The position numbers and the translations under genes are program-made. Below, in pieces: positions 46,746-59,993 of a DNA stretch of 64,000 nucleotides. Numbering within the stretch: the first letter of the stretch is position 1; each line of letters starts with the position of its first letter. The notes beneath the pieces were generated by a model. It was not told the DNA's origin and did not search any database. It saw only the letters and a program-made list of their open reading frames with translations. Origin of the DNA: Poecilobothrus nobilitatus (Eukaryota; Arthropoda; Insecta; Diptera; Dolichopodidae); the NCBI GenBank assembly GCA_947095535.1, contig OX352773.1:233473477-233537476 (forward strand), given 5' to 3'.

Positions 46746-49700
46746 TCAGCATGCATATGTGTATTATAAACAGTACTTCTATAGTGTATATATAATATAA
46801 AAGTAGATACAACTACAACAGTTACTAGAACAGTTATTATTTAGCACATAAATATAAAAGACATACAAATATTAGACTAACGTGTTAACAAGATGATTAA
46901 TATAGTTGAGTTGAATAGAACAGCAGATATGAATTTGATTCAATAAGTTCTTAAGTTAAAGATAAAAAATTTGGTTTAATTTTGGATCAAGTATTAGCAC
47001 TTCATATGATTTTTGAAGAAGCTACAAAAATTAAGAAGAATCAATCTTTTACCTGCTGTGTAAATGCCCCGATCTTGCTCTAAAAAAAAAAAAAAAATTT
47101 TCTTAAACAACTTCTTCGGAGGTGGACCTAACAAATTTATCGCGCTTTGTAAAAAGATCCCAATAGTGTTATTAGGAGATAATCCAGAGTATAACAACGG
47201 GTCCAAAATGGCCTGAGTGCATTTGCAGATCCTAACTACCTATACGACTATACTACCTAACTAAACACACAAAATAAAATGTTGAAGAATAAAAAATATA
47301 AGCAATAAAAATTTTAAATTCCTTAGATATAAATCACAATCTAAAATAAAAAAAATTGTATTAACGTGGTTATATGTATTAGCAATTTTATGTATAATTA
47401 CGGTGCACAAAATATTTAATGTATAAAACCTTAGGAAAATTACGTGTAAAATGATAAACTCAAATTTGTTTGATTCTGAAAGTAAATGTCTTTGTTCATA
47501 ATTTTTTTTTCAATTCACAATTTTTAAATGTACGAAAATATTTCGTTTATTTTAAATATTTTGTCTTCAAATTTATTTTAAACAAAGTCATATAGATGAT
47601 TTACTGATTTCAACCAATTAATTGATGCAGTTAAAAAAAATAATTAAAATGAGATTAAAAAATTTGAGAAAATTAAATTGTATTTAAAAATTTTTTTTTA
47701 GTTTATTTTTAGTTTATTTTATTAATAATGACTTGAATTTTTTTGGTTTTTACCATTATATTGGCAAATAAAAATAATAAAATTTATGTCGCCTTTTTGT
47801 CTTCAAAATTTTAAGAGTGTTTTGTCCTAAAACATTACTTGAACTCTTCAGTAGACTTCGTAATGTTACATTGCTTAGACATTGCTTAGCCAACTCCTGG
47901 TTTAAAATTTTCGATTAGTCTTATACTTATATGAAATTTTATAAAAATCATCTGCGAAGTATAAGACCAATTAAACATTTTTCTTTTTTGCCTTTTTGTC
48001 TTGTTTTACATGTTATCTATAAAAGTTTTTTTAAAAACAAAAAATACAAATTTTTATTTCCTATTTTTGTAAACTTTTTATTTCTATTTTTGCTCGAATT
48101 TAAATCAGATTAAAATTATTATTCGTTTGTTATAAAAAGAAAAATAAAAACTGAAAAGATCAATTTTTACAAAAAATTATTTTATTCCTTTAATGTTAAA
48201 ATAAAAACATAAATTTTTCCACGTGCAAAAGAAAAAAAGGTTACAAAGATATTAAATTCAAATTTTAATCATTATAAAATAAATATTACAAAATTTAAGG
48301 ATAGGTATACGCAATTTAAACCTAAAATAAACTAAAACAAAACATAACTTTTGTTTTCTTAATGAAAATCGTCATTGTTACCCTATACACAGTATCTAGG
48401 TATAATATATTTTTTGGGTGCTCGTATTTTTATCAAAATTCTTTCTCATCACATAAATCTTAAGAGAAAAATGCTTGTGTTTATTATTATTATTTTTGTT
48501 TGTTGAGAAATTCAAGAAAAATAGGAAATAAAACGTTTTTCTGTCCCAGGACCAAGGTCTTTACAATAAATAATAGTTTGTGTTTAAATTTAATGTAAAT
48601 AGACTTAAAGGGATCCCAAAATATAAATTCGAGACACTAAATACAAAAATACAAAAAAAATAAATAAATAAATAAAATAAAATTTCACAATAACACATAA
48701 AAAAAAAAAAAATCTTTTATTATTCTTGCTCTAGAAGAAGAGAAATAAATTTTCTTAAAGGGTTCAGTTGACCGGAAGGCACAAATAAAAGAAATTTATG
48801 GGAAATTTATTTTTATTGGCTCTTCAAGTTTCATCCTGTTTTTTTTTTTTTTTTTTTTTTTTATTATTTTTGTTTTATTAAAACAAAATCTGAAAAGACT
48901 CTTTTTCCCCTTTTTGCATAACAACCTAAAAAAAAAAGAAAAGAAAACTAGCAAAATAAAAAAAAGTTTTGAACATATCCTTTTCGATTTTGTTTCAGTG
49001 TTCTTTTTTTGTTTTTCGCTTTCATTCTGAACTATAAAATAAATCACTATATATTTATTATATTATAGAGACACAAGAAGTGGAATAAAATGTATCTGAA
49101 TGAATGTTCTATAAAATGTTAACCTGTTATTCCTTTAGATAGGTATCTATATTTTAATTTGCAAGGACATTCTTGGTAATAATTACTAGCTGGTTTTCCA
49201 TTAGGATACAATTGTACAATAATGGCTTTTGATAATTGACATTGAATTTATCTTTTTTTGTTTTTTTATTTTTTGTTTATTTTAGATTTTTGCTTTTTTT
49301 TTTTTTTTGTTCAGCAGATTTTAACTTATATTAAATGCTATTTTAATAAAAAAATTTAGAGAAACTTTAACAATACAAAAAAATGTTTTTCTTTTTATTT
49401 TTTTTGAGAAGGATAAAATTAAAGAGAGGTTTCGATAAAAATAAAATAGCACGTAATGATTTTAATTATAGTCATTTAAGAAATATTTTTGTATATAGAT
49501 ATACTTGTAATATTATGTATATTATATAAATATATTTTAAATTGGGAAACGAATTAAGAAAATAACAAAATTATAACTTGAAAGCGAAAAAAAAAAATTG
49601 TGATAAAGGTTATACTCAAAGGTATATTTTAAGATAATATTCGTCCAGAGACTTGGATAATTTAATTTGTATTGAGAAAATATCAAAATGTTCCAAGAGG

Positions 49701-50229
49701 AAAATTGATTCAGCGAAAATTTACTCTGAAATAAAGAATATTTTAGTTAAATCAGTAGATAGAAAAAGTTCATCTAAAAATATTTAATTTAAAGCATTTG
49801 AAAGGATTTTTCAACCAAATTTTCTTCTATAAAACAAAAAATATGTGCAATTTTAGGTGTACTTTGTAACAAATCACTTATAGATATATATTTAAAAATA
49901 ATTTTGTAAGCAAATTAATTAAAACAAAATAAAATTCTAATTTTTAAATTAAATTAATTAATAAATTTTTAAATAAAAGTTTAATAAAATTATATTATGA
50001 TATTATTGGTATTAATTTTTTTTCTAGGAAACATAATCCGAACCGGATATTTTCATAAATTAACGTATAACATAAAATAGAAGGCTGAATATAATACTAA
50101 AGATTTTATTAAAGGTGTTTCAGCTTTTGTAACAAAATTCGCAATTTTTTAAAAAACTAATAAGAATTATTAAAAATTAAGAGATACAATTTAACCCTTT
50201 CAGGAAACCCTTCATAATAAAAAAAAATC
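46746..50229. other. AT-rich DNA, one hairpin, no recognised gene
   Basis: At 46900-47260 the sequence is less AT-biased and interrupted by a 16-base A run; its minus frame (46994-47206) passes through that run and shows no domain. The minus frame at 48796-49047 is Lys/Phe-rich low complexity. Hairpin at 47914-47971 listed separately. Confidence 0.5.
47914..47971. repeat. Hairpin, 15-bp arms with one mismatch
   Basis: attagtcttatactt (47914-47928) faces aagtataagaccaat (47957-47971), with a 28-base loop. Confidence 0.7.
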
Positions 50230-50690
50230 TTTAAAATTAATTAAGCTCTTCAACAGAGGCATCGTGCAAAAAATTTTTGTATGGTAAATTATGCTAATTT
50301 TCAAGTTACTAACTAAAAGTGTTTGCTAAGATGCAGAGGAATCAACATTTTGAAAAAAAATATCTATTGGTTTCACAAAATGGTGAATTTAAATACTAAA
50401 TTGTAAAAAATTATAATTATTGTATTAACTTATAAAGTTTTAACTTCCTGTCGTTAGACTTGTTTAGATTGTAATATTGTAATCATTTGAAGATGTTGCC
50501 TTTTACACTTTTAGATTTTAGTTACAACTCCATAACGAGAAAGGCTACATAAAACATTGCTCCACAAAATTCATTTTTTTTTTTTGTAAGAAGCAACTAA
50601 AATTTTATTGGTCTATCACATACAGTATAGAAGAGACGAACAAATAGAGTAAAACCATTTAAAAGAAGCTGTATCAAAATAATATAGGTA
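50230..50690 (+). repeat. Decayed family B repeat
   Basis: Blocks in family B order: 'ggtgaatttaaatactaaat', 'acttcctgtcgttagac', 'gttacaactccataacgag', 'ggctacataaaacattgctcc' and 'agacgaacaaatagagtaaa'. The microsatellite has been lost. Confidence 0.5.
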
Positions 50691-50959
50691 TATATAAAAA
50701 ATAAAATTAACTTCTTGACCTATTAGTCTAGAAAATTATATTTAAGTTATTTTATTAAAATAAATTAGAGATGTGAGATTAATTTAAAAACATACAATTA
50801 ATTTGAGTTCACATTTTTCTTAACGACTAACTTATATGCCAAGGATACAAATACTTTTGCTGTCGCTTCGTAAAAGGACTACTCGTAGATAGAAAAATGT
50901 TAAAAGTATTAAAAATGATAAAATATTAACATTTTCTCAAACAACCATAATGTTTTTAT
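50691..50959. other. AT-rich DNA, nothing recognised
   Basis: No feature seen. Confidence 0.5.
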
Positions 50960-50969
50960 TTTCTACACA

Positions 50970-51145
50970 GGGGGCCTCAGTGGCCTAGTGGGTAAGGGCG
51001 TATAAAATATGCTGTAAACACCGAAGGAGTGTGGGTTTAAATCTCGTAAGAGTTATTCCCCCGACATTACAGCCACGCCTGAACGGGAAAGGTGTAATTT
51101 CCTGTCCACATTTATGTGGCAGAGAAATGTACTAAAAAAAAAAAA
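50970..51145 (+). mobile_element. SINE S1, full-length but B-box-mutated copy
   Basis: The head 'cctcagtggcctagtgggta' has an intact A-box region; the B box has decayed to 'gggtttaaatctcgtaagag', where a short deletion joins it to the body. The body 'cacgcctgaacgggaaaggt' and 'cctgtccacatttatgtggc' are conserved and it ends in an A run. 'ttt(c/g)tacaca' at 50960-50969 and 51146-51155 is a probable 10-bp target duplication with one mismatch. Confidence 0.85.
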
Positions 51146-51320
51146 TTTGTACACAAACTACCAAGATTTTAGAAAAGGACTCTTTTGTACCACATATTGT
51201 AGATTTAGTTAATGGAAAGAGGAATTTAGTTAATGGAAAGAGGAATAAAGCTCCAATATTTCGATGAGACTTATGAGAGTAAAGGAAACACAAACCTATT
51301 ATTATAAAGTAGCTAATAAT

Positions 51321-51916
51321 AATAAACTCTAGGATAAACTGTGTCAACTCTAGGATACCCGTATGAAATTAATATATCTTGTTTCTACAAAACTTGATTA
51401 TCTTTTAAAAACTTTCAGACGTTTTAGTACCGACGTTAAGTACAGAGATATATTTGTGTAAATTGTGGAGTTGTATGACAGCTACCCGAACCTGTTGCAC
51501 CAGCACAACCAAATTTTGTAGAAGTTGAATTTTACAGAATAAGTTGTAGCCATAAAACTTGATCATCATTTGCAAAATTTCAGAAACCTAGCTTGAATAG
51601 ATACTGAGTTATTTCTATAGAAAGAAAGAAGTTGTATGGCATCTACTCGAATCCGCCGACCGAAAATGTTGGATTTAAATAGCAAAACTAACAATTTTGC
51701 AAAAGTGACGTAAAAAAAATTTCAGCCTCCTAGCTTCTTTATTTTTTGAGTTATCGTTAGGATGGACGGACGGATGTACATGGCTTAATCGACTTAGAAT
51801 TCGATTCTGAGCCGATCCATACCTTTGACACTATATTTAGCTCGACTCCTTTAAGGTGTTACAAACGTAATGGTAAATTTATTATACCCTTGAACATAGT
51901 TCATACGGGTATAATA
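51321..51916 (+). mobile_element. Helentron/DINE-like element C2, internally deleted copy
   Basis: It has the 5' end 'ctgtgtcaactctaggatac' plus 'ccgtatgaa' and a 3' end nearly identical to C1, including the hairpin at 51883-51913. Between them is barely one and a half monomers, and the GGAC tract is short. From about 51545 to the end it matches 43270-43660 of C1 with only scattered differences, so the two copies are closely related. Confidence 0.85.
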
Positions 51917-52974
51917 ACCAGGAACGTATTTGAAAATGAAATGAAAAATATTAAACCAAAATTGAATAAAAAAGTTTTCCCAGCATTTATTTTTTTTTTA
52001 GAAAAAAAAAGTGCTTTTATATGCTTGCTTAAAAAGTTGAACCTCTTTTTATTTATAATAAAATTGAACTTTGATGTAACATAATAATATAAAATTACAT
52101 ATGTAGAGAATATTTTAAAATACATATAAAAGATAAATTTTTTTACAACAAATTTAGTTTAGTTTTTCTTTTTTTCGAATATACCTAGACCTAAAAATGT
52201 TTATTCAAATAATTTTTAACTTTATTTAAGAATTCTTATAACTTTTTTTAGACTTTTTACTAAATTTCTGAAATTATTTTGTTGTAACTTTTTCCTTAAA
52301 TAGGTCACAGCGTGTAAAAATTTTTGCAAATATAAGTTTAGTAATACGCGTGAGAAAAGTATGAACTCGTGCAAAAAATTGAAAACGTGCAAAAACAAAA
52401 AAAAGGTTAAAAAATTTTTTTTGTATTTTAGACAAAAAAATTAATTTAAAATGTTATACATATAGTAAATTAGTAAATTAAATTCGACTTTTATATAATA
52501 GTATATTATCTATTTTTTTTTTGCGAATTTACTGACCTCAACTTAACATAATCGTATTTACTTCTATCTACTGTTTCTAGAAGGTCGTTGTAGTTGGGAG
52601 TAGAAAAGAGTAGTTTACTCTGTAAAAGGAACGCAAACATTATATTTATAATATCCACTCGTCAATCAATTTAGGATCTTCCAAATTACTTAGATTTTGT
52701 AAAAAAAATGAGCTTAAGTACGTGCAGATTCTTTTCTTTATAATTATCCAACTACATAATCCACTTTTTTTTTTTAAAGACTCAGTGGAAAAATTAAAAT
52801 AAAGAAATATTGCAAGAATATGAGAAAATCTAAGGAAGGAATCTAAGGAAATCTAAGCTCCCCGAACCTATCTGTTATGATAGATTTATTAGATGACCAA
52901 ACGTAAGTAAAATACTAACTTTTGAAAAAATTTTTTTAAAAATTTTGTTTTTAGTTTTAAAAATTAGGAAAAGT
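51917..52974. other. AT-rich DNA; possible short C-type fragment near 52600
   Basis: 'aaaagagtagtttactctgt' at about 52604-52623 resembles the C-family 5' stem (AGAGTA...TACTCT) without the rest of an element. Overlapping frames on both strands at 51890-52125 are chance. Confidence 0.4.
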
Positions 52975-53625
52975 GTAGAGTAAACTGCATTAGCTGTGTC
53001 TACTCTAGGATCCACAAACATAATAAATATGATAATTTCATAAAATTTAACCCCATATTTTAGAAAATTTAAGATATCGAATTTAATTAAGTATAAAGTA
53101 AGTATTTCGGTTTTTAAAATGCTAATATATGAGTATATAATTTTTCTCAGCTCCCCGAACCTTTTGTATTAGACTAACAAATTCTTGCAGAGTATTCTTA
53201 TTAAAAAAAAAATTTGTATGACAGCTACTCAAAACCTCTGTTCTAGATCAACAAAATTTTTCAGCATATAACAAAATTTCAGATATCTAGCAGACACTAC
53301 AACGCCCAACGATAAGCCCAACTTATTTAATGAAAAAAGTTGTATGGCAACTGTTCGAACCGATTGGTTGAACTTGAAATTTAACAAAATACAATTGAAC
53401 ACATAAGCGAAACTTGGCTTTTTATAAAAATTAAATGTAAAAATTTCAAAATCTTGTTTCATTATTTTTTCAAATTGTCTTGTAGACAAACGGATGAACG
53501 TATGTAAATCGACTTACAATTCGATGCGGAGCAAAAACATATATAGATAGTTTTCTATATCTCAATCTCTTCTTCTTAATGGCAAATTTATTGTAAACTT
53601 GAAATATGTTCATACAGGAATTAAA
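52975..53625 (+). mobile_element. Helentron/DINE-like element C3, decayed copy
   Basis: Begins 'agagtaaactgcattagctg' then 'tgtctactctaggatcc', contains two recognisable monomer fragments ('gtatgacagctactcaaaac' and 'gttgtatggcaactgttcga'), then 'agacaaacggatgaacgtat', 'aaatcgacttacaattcgat' and a 3' end reduced to 'tgttcatacaggaatta', where the GGGTATA hairpin arm is mutated. The 86-codon minus frame at 53229-53489 lies in it and is not a gene. Confidence 0.7.
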
Positions 53626-55165
53626 ACTTCCATTCATTTATTTATGAATTAAGTAATGAAATGACTGAAATCTTGATTTGGCACAATTAGCTATTACAAT
53701 CTTTCGATCTTAAATAAGTTTTTTCAATCTACTCTTTTTAACAGTTTTTTTTTTTTTTGTTACTTATAACTTTACTTTAAAAATAATTCAATTAAACTGT
53801 TTCACATAATCAATTCTTTCATCCAAGTTTACAGTATCTACACAATAGATGATAATAATTGAGAAAAATAATTTACCTAAGAAATTTTCTTTACAATCAA
53901 AAGTACGAGTATATTTCCATATAATATTATTTATCTTTCAAAAACAGATTATCTCGTTGTCCTGATTAAAATTATTATTTTAAAATATCATTTTTTTTGT
54001 TTTTTAATTTTTATTGATTTTTTAAAAAAAAATCAATTTTTCTTTTTATTTTCAATAATTTTACATTAATTTTCTGACTGGATTATATAAAAATCAATAT
54101 ATACGTTCTTTGATCTATAAATCAATTATATTTCAATACTATTTTAAATTAAGAAAATTATTGAGTATTTAATTTGCTAAAAGTTAAGTTAAATTAATTT
54201 TGTTCAAATTAAGACTAATAAAGACATTTCATAAAAGTATAAAATTTTCAAACAACGTAACTTAAATTTTTATCAAAGATATACTAGGATATACATAATT
54301 AGATATCGGTTATAGAAAATCATATCCTTTACTGTGGCATCATGTAATTAATTTTCACTTTAATTTTCTTTTTCTCAATGTAATTTTCTGTTCTAGAATG
54401 GTTACGATAAATATAATTTAGAAATTTGTATATAATATAATAATATGTATGTATCATTTCTATATAATTACAAATTGAATTCAGTTCAATAGAATTTAAA
54501 TTGATCCATAAAAAAATAAAAGAAAATTTAATTTACCTTTAACTGAAGTTTTTTTTTTTTTTGCAGTTCTCAATTTCAAAGAACCATAATTCACATTTAT
54601 TATGGTCATATTATGAACTATGTATTATTTACAACTGACATATAAAATAATATGTAACTTATACTACACCTATATATACTACACCATTGTGTAGTATAAG
54701 TTACATTTCATTATGCATTGCATATTAGCTGTATTCATTATAATTATTGAAATCGTTACTAATCCAAATTTTCAATGAAGATATTATTCTATTAGATTTT
54801 AGATATTTTTTTATTAGATTTTCTAATATATAAACTGTTGATATGAATGTTATACTGATACTCTTTTTTCTAAATATAATTGACAGGATATGAAGATCAA
54901 TGTCCCATTCATGTGAAAATTTAACTAATTTAACTAATGACAAAAAATATATAAAATAACTTGTAGTCCTTTTCATTATAATTAATATGCATTTTTCAAC
55001 ATTATTTTTAAAATTCTACAAAAGAAATGAAAATTATTAGTCAAAAAAAAAACACATCAAATTAGATTTTTCTTGCAAAAAAACTGTATTTCTACCGAAA
55101 TAAAGAATTTGTGCATCTTTAATAATTGATTATATTGACCGTATACATTTCTTATCCTTTCCTAT
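53626..55165. other. AT-rich DNA with one perfect hairpin
   Basis: Apart from the hairpin at 54652-54706 nothing is recognised. The 83-codon minus frame at 54725-54976 has no domain that I can name. Confidence 0.5.
54652..54706. repeat. Perfect hairpin, 18-bp arms and 19-base loop
   Basis: atgtaacttatactacac (54652-54669) and its exact reverse complement (54689-54706). The loop itself contains another 'tactacacc', hinting at a local inverted duplication. Confidence 0.85.
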
Positions 55166-55325
55166 CCCTACTCCCTAGCCAATATAATGCGTTCGCAGGT
55201 AAGGGTTTCATCCCATTATATTGGCTAAAAAGGGAGGTGGATTTAATTAGTAAAAATCTGACACTACCAAGGGGGAAATTCTTGGTGTCTTTGGAAGATT
55301 CCCAACTCTCTTAGCAAAAAAAAAA
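55166..55325 (+). mobile_element. Second copy of the 154-bp SINE-like element
   Basis: Matches 15313-15466 throughout ('aagggtttcatcccattata', 'aatctgacactaccaagg', 'gtctttggaagattccca') and ends in an A run. Here the internal stem is clearer: CTCCCTAGCCAATATAATG pairs with CATTATATTGGCT plus GGGAG. No clear target duplication. The 62-codon frame at 55126-55314 runs through it. Confidence 0.7.
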
Positions 55326-55999
55326 TAATGAAGTTGATTTGACTTACGAAAAATCTACAATAAACAACAATTTTTCATAATACAAAATATGCTACAATTT
55401 TAGACAGATTACCGGAAATGAGATCTTTAAACGGAAATTAAATCTTTATATCTGTTCGACCAATAGTTACGAGAATATTAAAATTGCTCTTTCGAAGTGT
55501 AAAGAACTTTATTATTATGGTGTGTATTGTGTGGATCTTGTATTTTGTATTGTGCAAGATGATGACGTATGATTGGTATACAATACTAGTAAAATATCGA
55601 ACTTTACATTATATGTTTAGTTTGTACTCGTATGATAATCTGACTAATGTCGTTAATAACGCGTAGTTCTTAAGTTTGTATTGGGAAAGTCTAACGTTTT
55701 AATATTGTTTATTTAAAATAAATTTTATGACTTTTATTTAGCTAATGTATTTTATTATGGTTTTTAAACAGATATATATATAATATATATATATCTATAA
55801 ATTAGGTATATAATATATCTTATAAATACCTAAATCTATTTTATAAGTAGGTATAGAATATGTCTTATAAATTATAATTAATATCATATTGTAATGTATA
55901 ATAAAATAATAATAAAACATAATTCCTGTATAAGATAATAGATGGCGTAAAAATAAAAAAATAGAAACAATTTTTGTGAATTATTTAGGATTTATTTAA
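55326..55999. other. AT-rich DNA, (TA)-rich around 55770-55800
   Basis: Nothing recognised; the 60-codon plus frame at 55484-55666 has no domain. Confidence 0.5.
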
Positions 56000-56470
56000 A
56001 CTTAAAGAAAGTATCTCTTGATTTTTCACAATTTTTTTCTTATACGAATATAGAATTCTAAGAAAAATTTTAAAATTTGGTGCAACTTCGGTAGGTTTTT
56101 AGTTAGAACATTGAAATTTTAAGAGAAGAAAGATTCCTTGCAATGAGCATAAGTTATCTCAGAAATTTTTTTTTTATACCTCTCCCGGTTCAAGACGTAT
56201 TAGGCGAAAAAAAATAAAATTTTACTATTTTTAAATACCTCTATGAATCTATTATGAATCTGTACAAACTTTAGTATTGCATTATAAAGGGTTTCCTTAA
56301 AACTAAAAAAAAAATTTCCTTTTGATTTTTCACAATTTTTCATAGGTACATGGAAAATTCGAAAAAAACTAACAAATTTTGGTGCAAGGAGAAAATCTAA
56401 ACAGTTATTATTGCCTTTTAATGCGCACTTTAAAAAATCTTTTACATTCTGCCTTATTATTTTTTATAAC
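56000..56470 (-). repeat. Family B repeat, 5' part on the minus strand
   Basis: Shares 'ttgaaattttaagagaagaa' and 'gagcataagttatctcagaa' with the family B module at 61450-61520, and ends, as the 5' boundary, near 'aatgcgcactttaaaaaatc', compare the start of the copy at 7497. The 3' GACG end is missing. Confidence 0.5.
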
Positions 56471-56619
56471 CATACGAACGATAGTTTACGAAGTCATCAA
56501 ATTTAAGCAAAAAAAAATTGGTTTGAGGAATTCGTAAGCTCGCTATTGTTTTTTATGGAAATTCACGGGACTAAGTAGAAGACAGATTTCTAAAACTTTT
56601 TTTAATATATTTAAGTTAT

Positions 56620-56820
56620 GGGGGGCTCGGTGGACTAGTGTGTAAGTGCGTATGAACACCATATACGCTGTGAACACCAAGGGAAAGGTCTGAAAAGAAA
56701 AGTCTTCACAGCCTTCCTTTCCACGCCTGAAAAAACCTTCACAATCTTCCTTTTCACGCCTGAAAAAAGGAAAAGCTCCTGTTCACATTTATGTAGCAGA
56801 GAAATGGACTAAAAAGAAAA
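56620..56820 (+). mobile_element. SINE S1, rearranged copy
   Basis: The head 'gctcggtggactagtg' and '(t)acgctgtgaacacc' are present, but the B box is replaced by 'aagggaaaggtctgaaaag'. The 'cttcacagccttcctttcca' plus 'cgcctgaaaaa' block is then tandemly duplicated (about 34 bp), followed by the S1 end 'gttcacatttatgtagcaga'. No longer a plausible pol III template. Confidence 0.75.
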
Positions 56821-59760
56821 TATATATTTACGTATCTTTAAAACTCACAAGATTAAATAAGATTAAATTTGAAATTATTTTCCACATACACTTGCGGTAA
56901 CTGTTATGGAAATTTTTTTTTTATTTTAAAAATAATAAAGCATTAAAAAATAATATTATATACCTAAGCATATAATGATAGTAGATTGTATTTTGAACAC
57001 TATACCATTTATTTACGGATATTTTAGAATTAAATACCAATTGGAATTTTCCTCATTTTAAGCGTAAATTAATATATACTAATTTCATTTATAGTTTAAC
57101 ATGATTTACCATTTTTGAAATAATAATAATAAAAAAAAAAAACTTTATTTTCTTTAAATTATAATATTTCTTGTTAATCCATGATTTTATTTCAAATTAT
57201 TTAGGTATAATCTCTTCTATAAAATAAAGAAAAGAAAAACTGATAAAATTTAATCATAATGACAGTTTTATACATTTATTTCAGAATCTCTAAACCGCAA
57301 GAATAAGGAAATATTAGTTTTCTTTTTTTAATTGATTTTCAATTGAATTGAATGATGTGAAAAATCCTCTTTTATGTTTTTCTGTTTTATATCGATAGAT
57401 AAAATATACATACATAAGACAAAAAAATGATGTAGATAATATTATACATACATATATTACACATACATATATACATACATTATACTTAAATATATTTATG
57501 TTACATTGATAATTTTGGTCTAAAAATCATATAATATAAAACAATATAGTAGTTAAGTGTTCAGTTTTGGGTCCTTTTCAAAGGATAATGACCTCCTACA
57601 AAAATTCTTATTTTTTTTTTAATGTATAAGAAGAAAATCTTACTAAGAATTTAGTTTTAGTACTATTTTACACTATCGTTTTTTCCTCCTTAAATAAAAT
57701 ACAAAAACTTTTTCTTGACATCAAAATGAGTGAAAGTTAAATCAGATAGTAAAAATAAATCCGGAATACATACATAATATTATATAGTTACAGTAACTAA
57801 CAAAAAAAAAAACAATATATGAATAACTTATCTAATATGTATATAAAAAATATTCGAGAAATTGTCAAAAGTCAAACATATTAATTGTATTTCTAAATTG
57901 GTTAGGTATAACTTACTAGTTCTTTGTATATAATTTGTGTGATAAAATCTGTTAAAGACCATTAAGAAGACTTGTTGTCGATGAGTAATGAAAGTATCAT
58001 AGAGTTTAGTTCGGTCAGTAGATCAAAATTATAATAATATAATTTTTTAGATAATTCTCCTTGTATGTACCAGATAACAGATGGCACCCCAAGAAAATCA
58101 AATGTATTTGTTTTTCATAATTAATTACTTAATAATATGTAGTCATTATTATTACTCCGCGGCTTTTATTTCCATTTATTGCTCTACTGTACTGTATAAA
58201 CAATGACATAGAGAAATAAATAATCTCTTGGCCCGGTGATCTTATTTTTATATCGATCTTTTTATGATTCTGATATGATCATTATTTTAAATGTTAATGA
58301 CTTTGGTAATATTACGAAATTAATTATTTTATAATTAAACTTGAATGAGTTATTTAAACTATTTCCATAACTTTCTGCACAAATCTGTTTTTATAATATG
58401 TGAGCTTTTAATTTTTAAAATAATTGTTGACAATTATTAATTTTGAACAAAGGCGAGTCAAACTTATATGTCTTAGAACCACTTGAATCTGTTTTCATGA
58501 TTCAATTCTCTATTATTTTAAATATTTTTGTAAGTTATTGTATTATTGGATGATATTTTAGGTACTTCTTTTTTCTTAGTTAATTTTTATGTAATTTTAT
58601 ATCGTTTTCAGTTTGGTGTAAAGTTTGCTTTGAACACTATTCATTATATATTATACAATAGTTTGTAAGCGAATAAATTAAAAGAAAAGAAAACAAATAA
58701 AAATATCCTTTCGCCTAATAGCTGGGATGAACTGATTTTGATTAGGGACTTTTATTCTTCAAAAAAGATATACATATATCTATATATTACATATTGTAGA
58801 TACAAAACTTCATCAAAGAAAATGGTTTTTTTTTTTTGAGGATCAAAAAAACCTCTTAAAAAGGATTTAAGTATTTAGTAAAGTTTAATAGAATACTATG
58901 CAAAAGCATTTATATGAATATAAGGAAAATAAATCTTTAATATTGCTAACACCCAACACAAATATATTTTTATATTATTATGTATATATACGTAAAATTG
59001 TATGTTCATTAATGTTTGAATTAACTTAGAAGTATATTTAGATAATAATGGAATTTTTTCATGTAACCTTTGTAATACTTATACTTAACTCATGCTCTTT
59101 AATATTTATTAAGGATACGAATTTAATTATCATTTCCACAAAGAACGTATAAACCAGTTAAAAGGTTTTTTTATTTTTTTTTTTTTTGTTCTAAAATCTA
59201 TTATACATATATCTACCTATATGGATAATTAATTAGTAGACCCTAAAAAGTTTTTGTCTCCAATAAAATATGCTTAAATGGTATTTTATTTTAATGACAT
59301 TCAAAGAGACGTGATTTAAAGTTTTAAAGTATACTTTTTTAGTTGTTTTAAAAAGTTTTTATCATGAATATTTAGCAATTAAATTCAATAAACAAAAAAG
59401 ATATAAGAAGTGTGGAAGAGGTGATTAAAAAAAAAAACAGAATAAAATTATAATTCTAAAAAGATAGAAGTGAAGAAAAAGAGAAATGAAATAAAATATT
59501 GTAAAAAAATAAAAGATTTTAAAAATAATATTTCAATTTTAACTGATAAATGGGTTATTTAGCTATTCATCAACATCAGCATGCTTCGTTTAGATAATAT
59601 ATTATGTATTTATGTTAATTCTAAGTTTGATCAGTATATACATAATTTTGTTATTTCAAAATAACATTGACATAACAATGTTGTACTTTTAAAATGACAC
59701 ATAAAATACCATTAGTAGATCAAACTCTCATCAAAAATATAGGTATGTAGCCACTGAAAT
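56821..59760. other. AT-rich DNA, nothing recognised
   Basis: ATACATACAT-type simple sequence near 57405-57480. No exon, RNA gene or repeat family identified. Confidence 0.5.
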
Positions 59761-59777
59761 TAATTATAAAACTTTTT

Positions 59778-59976
59778 TTTTTTTTTTTAAATGCATTTCT
59801 CTGCCACATAAATATGGACAGGAAATTGCACAGCCTTTCCGTGGACGTGGCTGTAAGTGGCTGTAAGTGTCGTAAAGGGGAATAACTCTTACGACGTGTG
59901 TGGGATTCGAACCCACACTCCCTCGGTGTTTATAGCGTATTTTATACGCTCTTACCCACTAGGCCACCGTGCCCCC
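59778..59976 (-). mobile_element. SINE S1, well-preserved copy with 17-bp duplication
   Basis: Minus-strand head 'ggtggcctagtgggtaagag', then 'cgtataaaatacgctataaa' and B box 'gggttcgaatccc', followed by the S1 body and A tail. 'taattataaaacttttt' occurs at 59761-59777 and 59977-59993, an exact 17-bp target duplication. Both pol III boxes fit consensus; of the S1 copies here it has the best B box. The body has a small local duplication ('gtggctgtaa' twice). Confidence 0.92.
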
Positions 59977-59993
59977 TAATTATAAAACTTTTT

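Noticed and set aside
46994..47206. 70-codon minus frame starting MDPLLYSG
   Set aside because: Interesting first residues, but the frame passes through a 16-base homopolymer and has no recognisable motif; no neighbouring exon.
48796..49047. 83-codon minus frame, Lys- and Phe-rich
   Set aside because: Low-complexity translation of long T runs.
59900..59976. Functional tRNA gene on the minus strand
   Set aside because: It is the head of SINE S1; no proper cloverleaf closes, and the same head recurs in several copies with the same body.
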